A stretch of 64,000 nt of DNA, taken from Ptychodera flava (taxonomy: Eukaryota; Hemichordata; Enteropneusta; Ptychoderidae). The stretch spans positions 18,945,772 through 19,009,771 of the forward strand of contig NC_091944.1 in assembly GCF_041260155.1 (NCBI RefSeq). The letters run 5' to 3'. A program made the position numbers and the translations under genes. The notes below the pieces were generated by a model. It was not told the origin of the DNA. It worked only from the letters and a program-made list of their open reading frames with translations, and did not search any database. Shown in pieces: positions 12,401-22,064 of this stretch. The stretch's first letter is position 1. Every line of letters begins with the position of its first letter.

Positions 12401-14689
12401 ACAGTTAGGGGTCTACATTGCCATTCCAATTTGCAGTGATCTGTTAGGAATTTAAGCAGTTCAGGTATGCCATATTGTTGTGGGCCCAGTTGTCAAACAT
12501 TCTTACCTTTTGTTTTTGTCTTCAAACATCTATACAGTCCATATAACTTAAATGACTCCTCCAGACCATATGTAGACCTAATTTCTTCGAATCTGTTCTT
12601 TTTATCATACCGCCAGATCGAATTTACGATCATTGTGTCTTCAACAAAGGGTTCCAGCTTTTTTTTGTAGTGTTCTATTACATTCTCATCCTTTTGAGAT
12701 GGCAGAAATGAGGAGAACATACTCGATGGATTGAGGCCTACAAACAAGCAACAAATCAATGTTGCTCAGATCAGTCGTCTTACATTATGAGACATTGTCC
12801 ATGGGCAAAGCATTCAGCTGGTAATTACATGACTTTGGGCTCCGTGCCTAACGGCGGCCAAGTAAAATTCTAATATTTCCAGAAATCGACGAATTCGGTT
12901 TTAGACGTAATTGAATTTTTGGAGTTAGTTCTAATTCAGATATTGCATGTTTTTGTTCTCACCATTCAGATTCGGCACGATTTTCGAATTTAGTTTTGTC
13001 GATATGATCTCGAATCTGAAATTCGTTTTCTAAATTCAGAAATCAAAATCGGGAAAACAGAAACGAACAACGTTAATTTTACAAGGGTTCTAGGGAGTCT
13101 CGCCACAGAATGTCACATTTGGATAGCAACAGTGTAGCGAAGATCAGAGAAAAACTATCATAATTACTGTATTCTATTCGGCCTATCTAATAGCAATAAT
13201 CTTCATTATCACATGGTTCGTGATAGCCAAAATGCCTTGACACATTAATGCTTCCAAGTTGCAGGTAAAAACGATGTTTATGTCAGCATACATCTTGGTA
13301 CCAATGTTTAGGACGAGTTGGTAGTTTATGATGGTATTATACTGGGGCGAAGTAGTTTTGGTACAAGGTGGTACTTGGGGCGAAGCTTATGGCCCGAATC
13401 CGCCATCTGTGTGACATAGAACAGGACGGATAAGAAATTCCAATTACCCCTGTCCTACGTCAACAACCGGAACTTTCTTCCTGCACTTCGCCGTGACGAT
13501 TTCATGCACAGGCCGGTCTGTAGCGATCGATGCCCTGATCTACGTGAGCTAATGCGATGAATCCAGACATGGAAACAAGGAAGGCATGTCCAACGAAATT
13601 TCAAGTCTCTAAAGCTTTTGTAGAATAGAATGGAGTTGCCGTCGCGGCTAGTGCTCAACTCGGACGGATGGCTCAACGTCACCGTGACACATTGAACCCG
13701 TTGGGACGGTTCTGGCTATACACACGATGACCGTGTCGATAGGCGCTACCCGTTGAACCTGGTGTGGCAATAAACCCGAAAGCTGCGCCTCAACGTAAGT
13801 TCAACTGAATAAATGGTACCGTATGATCTACGGAAAGCGACATAGAAGGCAAAAGACATCAAATCATTCGACGAACAACAATAAATTTCCTTCATCACAT
13901 AAAAATTCCGTAAATCCTCGATCGGAATCGAACCTATCTGAAGCGTAGCACTGGTACAGTAGCGGAGACATCAGCAGTCAGGTATAGCTGTTGCCTGAAG
14001 TCTTGAGTGCACACCGTGCAGCGCTATGGATGTATTATCGAAAGTTGAACCGGACAATAGAACAGTGTTTCCGTCAAGTGACAAAATTGGGGGTATCTAT
14101 ACGGGCGAGATATGTGTCACTGCAAACATCAAGTTGACTCCGGCGGAGACCGGTACCGTGGTGATGGTCCTTTGTGGCCACATTTGGGTCACAGTAATCA
14201 GTGGGCGCCATCGAACTGAATTTTTCAGGCTCGCCAAGATCGTGATATTTTGAAAGCCACGACACCTCCAAGAAGAAGAATTACCGTTTCGATCTTGTTG
14301 TTGCCTTCCCTTCATAAATATATTTGAAAAAATTATTCTAAATAACTCTGGTTATGTTAGTATGGCTGCCGGGCGCTAGCGCGGTGAAGCCCCCTTTGCC
14401 AGCCCACGGCAGACTTCCTTTGGCGTCGGGACCAAATTCGTATGTTTGATTGGTTGGTTAAGATGGCATTCGGTGTATCAAAATTTCGACTTGATCTGAT
14501 TTATGAATGAAACTACCGAGTAATATTTGCATATCTCCAGGGCGATGGGCCGTTTTACTCATTAATTGAAAGTAATCCCGGGAAATAAAACCGAGATCGC
14601 GACAATATTTTTGCAATCCTCGACTATAATTTGATCCATCCACATCAAACGAAAAGTAAGAAGACTGTCCATGTGATAAATATATAATC

Positions 14690-14784
<95 letters not shown>

Positions 14785-17700
14785 AAACCCCCTAAAAAGT
14801 CCGTAAAAAACCTAAGGCAGATTACAGAAAATTCGAAGACACTTTTCGAAGTTATAATTGCTACCGAAAACACTGCAGCGTCGGTATAGGCAGAGGGAAA
14901 CACTATTTTTGGAAGATAAAACGTATACACTACAATAAATGAGTGTAGTGTTTCTCTTACCAATTAAATTTATGACTGCGGCCTTTAATTTCTTGTCCCC
15001 ATCATCACCATGGATAACTTTGTCAAATTTTTCAAAGTGGGATTGGTCGCCGATAACGATGCATAAATCACATGAGGTTTTCTCCAGTTTCTTATCCACG
15101 CTAACAGCTCTCAGGGTCCCGTCTAGAAGTTCGTTCACGTCACATTTGTGGCAATAGAGGGTTATGCTGCCATCCTTGCTTTTACTTTTTCCAAATGAAA
15201 ATGGGATCGCCGAAGCAACAAAACTATTTTGTGACGATGGGTTTAATGGTTGCTGATTAATACCGGGTCGCAGAAAAGGATGGTACTTCAGACAAGAATC
15301 GAATAGCGTCTCTTCGATTCCGTCACCAAACACAGCTACGGTGGTCTCCCCTATGTACACGGGGATAAGCGGTAACAATTGAATGTATTTTCTTATCTCT
15401 CGACACTGGCCCTCGTTAAACTTCTCAAATATTGTGAAACAACGATTTTTGTTTACCAGATCCAAAGCGAACACATCATTGAATTTCCAGACAAGTCTCC
15501 ATCGGTCTGCGACTAAATCTTCTTCTAGATTCTTCGACTCTTCGTCGCCATAGATTACCAAAATGATAGAACCTATAGTATAAATGATAATGGTCTTTAT
15601 TTTCACTAGTATGTCGGGGTTTTGTTCGGCATTAGTATACCGCATGATATAGGTCTTTTTCAGTTGATGCTTGATTTGAAAAAAGTATTTCAGGCATACA
15701 TGATGACAAGAAAAAACTCTTTACCTCTGGCGGAAGAGTCGGGATTACATGTGATACGTGATCATGGGTCAAAGTTCACGTCAAAAAAAGTAAAATTTAA
15801 GCGACCTCATTTCTTCCACCCACTTGCTAACGCTTCTCCCATAGCTGCACTTTTGGAGCCTGTATTTGCAACTATATACGTCTACACCAATCTGATTAAA
15901 ATCAGATGTAGAGTACGGCGACGTCTACTCACGCGTACGCAGTATTCTCTTGCTGTCGCCTCTCACTACATCTGCAAGAGAATACCGCGTACGCGTGAGT
16001 AGACGTCGCCGTACTCTACATCTAATCTGATTTTAATCAGATTGATGTCTACACCAGAGCTGTATGACGCAAATCAAAAGTTTTGCCGGGGCAGGCATAA
16101 TTAATGGATAATAGGGCGCTTTATAGTGCTTTCCAAAATCTGAATACGATTACTGAGTAACGTATTACTACTTAAGTAGTAGTCCTTTGATTAGTGCATT
16201 GGATTGACTATCAGGCCAGGCTGTGTATCTTTCAAACGTGCTTTTGTACGATAAAGGTGTGGGCATTTAATTTACTGCGTGGACATGAAATGAAGGGCTT
16301 GTATTGATTTTCAGTGATTTTCATGAAAACGGTGATTTTTGATCATTGTTTTGTAGAAAATCAATCCCATCTTTTTTCTTTAATTTTTGATTATTCCAAT
16401 ATACCGTGATTTAAAAATCCATAATTCAAAAATATGATAACAGATTCATTTTCCTGATCTCGCTCTGATCAAACAAGGGACTTCTCGTGGCGGAATCAGT
16501 AAATCTGCAGGTCTCCGATATCCAGATATGAGGAGAATTTTGGAAAAAAGTGTGTGAAGGCACCGTGCAATTCATAACATCCACCCCCCCCCCCCCCCCA
16601 GTAGCTTTGAAATTGACCCGCTTACAAATGAGGCTGTTTCTAGTCTTGGGCGGTCCTATGATGTTAAAATACTTCAACTTTACCTAAAGGTCACAAGGTT
16701 AAGTCAATTTCGTCGGAAATGCGTACCCTTATCATCTGATCATAGTACATGTAGGTCAACAGGCTCTCACACTACAACAGCACTGTTTGTGTCAATCGCG
16801 TGAACTCAAGAGAACACATGAAAAGAACTGATACTATGTAGTCTTATGAGACAACAAAAGTGTTGAAGCCAATATAACTGAGATTTGGGGAAAGGACGCG
16901 AGAAAATCTAACGACAGTGACGCATCATAGTTATTCCTGGCGCTGAACTTGACGTGATTGCATGTCAGTTTCGCTTTCCTTGATATTCTATGTATGGGTA
17001 TAAATGCTATCGCGCCAGCAAAAAAATGTAGCAATGTAAACATTTCTTACGGGAGAAATATTCTATTATATTAGGCCAAGAAAAATAAAAAGTTTGTTTC
17101 TTATCCTCAACATATTGCAAAAATGATGCGGTGACGCGGTTTTTTTTCTAATTTTTTTATTCTTCAACCAACAAGAACGCTCAAAAACATGAAAACAACA
17201 TATGAATGCACGAAGAGATAAGTGCACAGCAGTGTTGCTTTAATATTTTTTCATAGCAACAGTGATGTGGTTTGACTTTTAGTGCGGCAATGCTGAGTTT
17301 TGACAGCTTACTATAACAGTGACATATGTGTACAGTCCTGAATGGAATTTTAGTGTCAGTTATTTTGTTTACAGTTCTGTTTTATATAGCACTGTGTTTT
17401 TTACAGCACTATCGTCGCGTATTTTTGCGGTTTATTTCCTCATGAGCAGTAAAAAAGGTTGACGCAGCGGATTTGAATTGACGCGCGCGAGGATGAGAAA
17501 CAAACTTTTATTTTGGTAGCACAATGAAACACTTCGTGAATTTGGTATCCGAAAATCAAAATCATTACCAAAATACCGAGTTCCACATTCAATTTACATT
17601 CGAAAAGGCAATTGCTTCATAAGCTTATTCGTTCATCACTCAAAATAGCGTCAGAAAGGGAATTGAATTTAAAATACCCTCGAAATGAAAAGAAGTTCAC

Positions 17701-18454
17701 TTGGCCGTTGTTAGCTGCGGCTGATAATACCATCGTGCGGTCCGCACGGCTTAGTTAGATAGGCGTAGTATTGTCTCCCTAATTAACCAATGCTGGAGGA
17801 TCTCTGCCCGAGGAAACACCAGTTAACGTATTAGGCCTATGGTTTTGCGATAACACACACGAGCTTCAATCTACTAATTGCGTGGTGCGAATTTGATAGC
17901 ATATTATACATCGCCACTGAAAAGACTGCTACACACCGCTGTCTGAAAACTCTGCAGCCGTTTAGATTTATTGATAAATATGTTTACACTCAGTGTGACA
18001 ACTGATCGAATTATAGGCGGCGGCACCTATGCCAATTATGCAGGTTATAGTATGAGTATGGCAAAGAGGACACGTAAGCTTAGGGCATCGTCAATGACAA
18101 ACATAAACGTAAATATTGATTAAGTCGTTCGACTGCTGTACCTTTTGGCTTTGTTACGTTGTTCTGCAGCATGTCCAGTTCGTCCCAGTGGTCCACATGT
18201 TTGTCTCGTCGATGAGGAGTGACCAGCGTTCGGGTTTGTCTGGCGTCGATGACGACTACAACAGTGATGGTACACAATTGTACAGACTGACTCTGCTGAT
18301 AGCCACCATAGTCTGCTACCTCGACGGTGCCTCTCAAGTATTTATCTTCGTCAATTATCTGCTTTTGGAGGTTAGCAATAACCGCCTCCTTTGCTGTATT
18401 GAAAGATACTAGCTTTGAATACACTAGAATTTTATGGTTCTTTCGCGTCGCCAT
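9143..18454 (-). CDS. Orphan four-exon gene, 471-residue protein of unknown function
   Basis: I do not recognise this protein. The model is complement of 9143-9402, 12507-12737, 14961-15572 and 18142-18454. All three introns begin GT and end AG, all three split a codon after its first base, and all joins stay open: 104+1+203+1+76+1+85 residues. Residues 9-16 (ILVYSKLV), 61-70 (CTITVVVVID) and 106-115 (SIILVIYGDE) look like buried beta strands alternating with helices, as in an alpha/beta fold. A second strand-helix stretch begins at DLCIVIGDQSHFEKFDK. The C-terminal ~85 residues are Ser/Asn-rich and end basic (QKPKK). No signal peptide or membrane segment is seen. The start is the first ATG downstream of a TATA-like box. 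A TIR- or SEFIR-like fold crossed my mind, but no diagnostic motif is present. The gene structure is likely; the function is open. Confidence 0.72.
9855..10127 (-). CDS. Candidate 90-residue ORF within intron 3 of the orphan gene
   Basis: An ATG in fair context (GTGGAATGG) opens a 90-residue frame beginning MAPKHVRYALDKKLRVFDF and ending with an acidic stretch (EGEGEDLL). The frame is open back to a possible acceptor (CACACTTAG) at about 10173. Composition is protein-like, with balanced charges and a plausible helix at NKNKHEMIHAIVYASQHD. Its phase does not fit splicing from exon 3, so it is not a simple alternative end of the host gene. It could be an exon of a separate nested gene or chance. 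I do not recognise it. Confidence 0.3.
   Translation of the reverse strand: MAPKHVRYALDKKLRVFDFCDTDTKKSGPADFVQRIKTGVFQLNKNKHEMIHAIVYASQHDMEHDMVLSNLETSSEGEGEDLLPISCWRK
11299..11505 (-). mobile_element. tRNA-derived SINE, copy 1 of a tandem pair
   Basis: On the minus strand the tRNA-like head carries an A box (TTAGCCGAGCGG, about 11380-11394) and a perfect B box (GGTTCGAATCC, about 11321-11331). The spacing is that of a tRNA with a long variable arm, Leu/Ser-like. These are the internal RNA polymerase III promoter elements. It does not fold into a clean tRNA and is repeated next door, so it is a SINE rather than a tRNA gene. It lies in intron 3 of the orphan gene. Confidence 0.75.
11617..11824 (-). 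mobile_element. tRNA-derived SINE, copy 2 of a tandem pair
   Basis: Nearly identical to copy 1 across about 207 bp, with a 1-base indel in an A run and a few substitutions, in the same orientation and about 319 bp away. The match includes sequence beyond the tRNA-like head. The pair therefore arose by local tandem duplication, or by two insertions of a long SINE. Confidence 0.75.
12507..12737 (-). CDS. Orphan gene exon 3
   Basis: 231 nt, from LNPSSMFSSFLPSQKDEN to LYRCLKTKTK. The acceptor has a good T-rich tract (TTGCTTGTTTGTAG|GC) and the donor is AAAAG|GTAAGA. The encoded stretch is helical and charged (VIEHYKKKLEPFVED, RFEEIRSTYGLEESFKLYG). Confidence 0.78.
13905..13995 (-). mobile_element. 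Possible SINE relic with a B box
   Basis: The minus strand contains GGTTCGATTCC, an exact RNA polymerase III B box, in a partly tRNA-like setting. No good A box is found upstream. It lies in intron 2 of the orphan gene. Confidence 0.3.
14692..14780. repeat. (TA)n microsatellite
   Basis: About 88 bp of alternating TA in intron 2 of the orphan gene. Frames crossing it read IYIYIY and are not coding. Confidence 0.95.
14961..15572 (-). CDS. Orphan gene exon 2 (largest exon)
   Basis: 612 nt, encoding 203 full codons from SIILVIYGDEES to AAVINLI. The acceptor is ACTATAG|GTTCT, with a rather poor pyrimidine tract, so an alternative acceptor slightly upstream cannot be excluded. The donor is ATTG|GTAAGA. 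The exon is rich in charged surface residues interleaved with short hydrophobic strands (LPLIPVYIGETTVAVFG, CDLCIVIGD), as in a soluble globular protein. Confidence 0.75.
15889..16043. repeat. Near-perfect palindrome with ~65-bp arms
   Basis: The arm at 15889-15954 is inverted at 15973-16043 around a loop of about 18 bases. The central ~50 bp (containing GTAGAGTACGGCGACGTC) pair with almost no mismatch; the outer part carries a small indel. It lies in intron 1 of the orphan gene, about 320 bp upstream of exon 2. An RNA from either strand would form a long hairpin. Confidence 0.9.
16570..16600. repeat. Poly(C) tract
   Basis: A run of about 19 C bases (one A near its left edge) in an intron of the orphan gene. 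Similar C or G runs occur near 11143, 40638 and 49443. Confidence 0.85.
17076..17515. mobile_element. MITE, 440 bp, with ~30-bp terminal inverted repeats
   Basis: The left end at 17076-17107 and right end at 17489-17515 are inverted copies sharing AAGTTTGTTTC and ATCCTC, with single-base differences. The interior is AT-rich and non-coding. It sits in intron 1 of the orphan gene. I did not find a clear target duplication. Confidence 0.7.
18142..18454 (-). CDS. Orphan gene exon 1 (start codon)
   Basis: Begins MATRKNHKILVYSK at the ATG complementary to 18452-18454 and encodes 104 residues plus one base. The donor reads AAAAG|GTACAG. The open frame continues past this donor to a stop at 18080, but the downstream residues lose the character of the exon, and phase 1 fits exon 2 exactly. 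Confidence 0.72.
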
Positions 18455-18504
18455 TTCGTCCTACCACAGCGAGAGTGATTCCACGACAGCAGCGAACAGT
18501 GAAT

Positions 18505-18517
18505 TGCACTTTGACCT
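18505..18517. promoter_or_regulatory. DR1/HNF4-type nuclear receptor site
   Basis: TGCACTTTGACCT matches the DR1 pattern TGMMCTTTGMMCY at every position. It lies between the TATA-like box and the start codon of the orphan gene. Sites of this kind bind HNF4, COUP-TF or RXR heterodimers in animals. The use here is inferred from position only. Confidence 0.35.
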
Positions 18518-18529
18518 GCTTACCCGTGC

Positions 18530-18538
18530 ATATATATA
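18530..18538 (-). promoter_or_regulatory. TATA-like box of the orphan gene
   Basis: The minus strand reads GCTATATATATGC about 75 nt upstream of the start codon. A start of transcription about 30 nt downstream, near 18505, would leave a 5' UTR of about 50 nt. Position and strand fit, but TA-rich words are common in this window. Confidence 0.45.
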
Positions 18539-18639
18539 GCCACGATTCCTCCGTATCCCGTCCCATGTCGGTGAGGGCGATGTTTTTGATCAAATTCCAG
18601 GTATTTGAGGTGGGCGGACAAATCCTAAAGTGAAACCAC

Positions 18640-19490
18640 AGTTACTTGCTGGATGCGCATGCGCCTGCATACGGGGCCCATATAGCCTACTTGTTTATAA
18701 ACACGTCAAACACGTCTATGGGCTGCGTAGGCGCACAGCAGACTAACGTTACAAGTAACTGAAGTAACAGTGGTGAAACCAATCTTTGTGCTGCTTCGGA
18801 ATCCGCAAACTTAAAACAATAGTGTGGCTCTAAACCTCGATTTAAAGTTTAATACTTGACCGATTGAGTACTCTAGAAACTTTTGACCCGCACTTGTTAC
18901 AAACTGTGCCGATGTAGACTGATAAATATAAAAGGAACAATGTGAACTGCAGTCCATACGGTCTGTGCAAATGAGCAACACCGATGTGATTTACGAAGCA
19001 CGATTCAAAAGTCTGAACTTCATGAACAACTTGAACAAAGCATGTAAAGTTTTAAAAGCGTGCGTCACCTCAGGGCTTTACTGGGTTAACAATCATAATG
19101 TTCAGCGAATTTAATGGTACAGCTGGATACGGTAAAAACGCAATATGGATCGAGAGAATGGTTGTAGGGCATCACAAAAATGCTATGGAACATGCAACTT
19201 TTAACAAAGCACATTATGTACCTATGGTGTCGTCAAACGCCAGATATAAATGGGTTGAACTTTTAATTTCTTTGCCTGAATATTGTATCTTGATGAGTTA
19301 TGAACCGCATTTACAGTAATTCAATATAGTGTCCATCCCCAATACTGTGCAGTATGCAACGACCACTTCGGCTAAATGACGCATGATTCGTGATTACACT
19401 AATGACACATATGGAAATATTATTGTATTGTACATGTATGACATCATTTTTCTTTCATTTCATATTTTAATATGCATAAAAAGTATTTGT
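18640..19490. other. Non-coding stretch upstream of the orphan gene
   Basis: No supported gene. Frames here are short and lack motifs. This interval would hold any upstream regulatory DNA of the orphan gene. Confidence 0.4.
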
Positions 19491-19499
19491 CAGCATTTC

Positions 19500-20070
19500 C
19501 CGAAAGAACAACGAAAATAAAACCTGCTGGTGTTACAATGGATACTAAAGGTCACACTAATTCATGGCTCAGACTACAAGTTGCAACAACAGCCACGCAA
19601 GCAACAATAAAATTTGTCTGAATTTTGTCCGCAGCTACACATTAGTAACATACCTGAAATCGCGATAAGCAAGATACCATCCGGCATATAGAGGTTAAAG
19701 GTTTATCAGGTGCCAATGATACGTATCGAGGACGAGGTAACTCCGCCCACTGTCGGACATATACTAAAGTTATTACCCTGTGTCATATAGGGTAATTCAC
19801 AGTTGACGTCATTGTTCTCTCATTAATATGCAAAAATAAACATTGTTCTCATTAATATGCAAAAATAAATATTTGTCCGCAATTTTAGATTACGTTTTTA
19901 AAAATTACACGTTCAGGAATGACGAAAATAGATCTTAATAGGCGACTACGAGTGTAACAATGAATACTAAAAACATATTCGCGACTCAGAGTACAAGCTG
20001 CATCAACAACTACCCATGCAACATTGATTAAATTTGTCAGCATTTCAAGCTGCAGTGTCCGATTTCTCCA
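19500..20070. repeat. Old direct duplication (19.50-19.65 and 19.91-20.07 kb)
   Basis: Two segments share the same order of words: GACGAAAATA or ACGAAAATAA, GTGTAACAATGAATACTAAA or GTTACAATGGATACTAAA, then CTCAGA..TACAAG, ..GCAACA or GCAACATTG, and TTTGTC. Identity is partial, so the duplication is old. Between them a 28-bp unit, ATTGTTCTC..ATTAATATGC plus AAAAATAA, is repeated in tandem at 19820-19872. The minus strand of the right copy has a 90-residue hydrophobic frame, but the left copy does not preserve it, so I do not call a gene. Confidence 0.5.
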
Positions 20071-20159
20071 CTCAAAATAAGTTTCGGAATTTCCAAACCA
20101 ATCTGACACAAGGTTAATGTCACTCAAATATGTGGCGTCCAGTCTGTGAAATTCCACTC

Positions 20160-22060
20160 AAGGCTATAGTACAGCAGTTATGAGAAACGTCCAGGGCAAC
20201 AATAAATGCCAGTTTCTTCGGAATAGCAAAAGCTTGTGATATTTGTTGTGACATCCTGTGATTTTTTGGGGATTCCCCCTTGCTCAATACTTTATCAATT
20301 GACACAAGGATTTTTGTTCATGTATTCCGCTCTATTTTTTACAGGTTATACCGTTTGAATCATGTTGACATTTTTACACATCACAGTCACAGTCGAATAG
20401 CTCATCACATAAAATAGTTTCCGTGACCTTTGCTATTGCTCATAGACTAACACCTTGTTGGTTGCTTTGCGTGCCGTCACTGACCACGAGAAACCACTTC
20501 AGTCACGGTCATATCCACAATCAAGTAACCACAAATACGACCAATGGAAACAGAAAACATGTTAATTGCCTTTATTTCTATAATACAGTTAGTGCATCTC
20601 ATCAAAGTTAAAGACATTCTATCAATTGGTGAGTTTCTATGTTTTATCCGTTTCAGATAAAAACAAAAGTTTTTTTTTTTCTTTTTCTTAATTGCCTTCT
20701 ATAACTCACTTTTCTATTTGAAGAAAGGTCTTAAGGCATGAATAGGTAAAACAGCTATGATCTGGTAAGAATGGTGGACTGTAAGTATACGGATGCGGGA
20801 TTTTGAAAGAATTTTGGAGTAATGGTAGGTGAGAAACAGTAACATATGTCCCAGTATACGTGAGGTAACTCTATGGACTTACGATTTAACCCTACTGGCT
20901 TCAATAACAAATGAATTTAGAAAAAATTGTCATGTACGGTATCAAAAGAAATTTTCTGTCTGAAAAGACAGTCTGAGCTGTTCAGCTTCTTTAAACTCAA
21001 AATGGCGGTTGCAATCGAGCAAGAATTATCTCGGAAAAATAAATCACACTCCTATCTAATCTAAACTCCTCTTCGCTAAGATTGTCGCGATGGAGTGTTG
21101 CTAGGGACTCCTTCTCAACATATAGGAAAACACAAGAAGATAATTATTGGAGATCTTAACCAATCGTGTTTTTTTTTAAATTCATGGCATTACTTACCAT
21201 GTCTCTCGGGGACCGGGGCGACCCGGCCCCACTCTGACCAAGCAATCTACAACCAAGCTATCCCGTACTGACTTCACAAACTCTTACGAGTGTTTCTTTT
21301 GTTCACAAAAACTCATGAGGATGTAAAATTTACGCCAGGTAGTATCTTGTACTCTCAAGGTCACATGGGTCAGTAGGGACGGGTCGTACCCAGTGTAACA
21401 GAATGGGACCAGGGTTCACCATGACTTTCATGGAATCCGACCCACCATGAGTCATGTAAGGTCAACTCTTGATGATTTCTTGTAAGTAGTGATTCCATTT
21501 GACTCGATTCCATGTAGATTCTACATGTCTATCGAGTGCATATAGCCCTTCTTTAAAAAAAACGAAGTCGTACAAGTTGTCATAGAAAAATGACCTTGTA
21601 CGTCAAAAGAACTTTTGGCAAAAGTATCGCCAGTTTTCAATCCTAGAACAAACGAACGAGACAACAAATAACAAACTAATTTACTTCTTTCCATCCTAAA
21701 ACAACATCTACATCAATTTGAACTTTTCATTCGTCTACACTGTTACCGTCTGTGTTATTGCTAGGCGTCTCGTGCGCTTGTAATAAAACTACGGACCACA
21801 ACCGTGTTGGTTGGTAAAGATACCACTTCGACTTGCATTTAACAATCATTCAGCTTGATCTATACGTCAAATAATTTGATGTCGACGCACGTCTGCATCA
21901 CAGATGAAGCTTTCAAACGCTATCGGAGTGTCTATCTTTCTCCGTAGCAAATTGTAATTTTTTTTATCAATCCAACACTTGCAGTGTGGCCGTAACCTTA
22001 GGTGACGTGAAGTTATGCCTTCTGATAGTAATTTTGTGCATTTTTTGTCCTTCTTTACAA
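20160..22060. other. Non-coding stretch, 3' flank of the 668-residue gene
   Basis: No supported gene. The 3' UTR of the 668-residue gene should extend into this interval. The nearest minus-strand AATAAA that I see is near 20571, which would mean a long UTR; a variant signal nearer the stop is possible. Confidence 0.35.
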
Positions 22061-22064
22061 TAAA

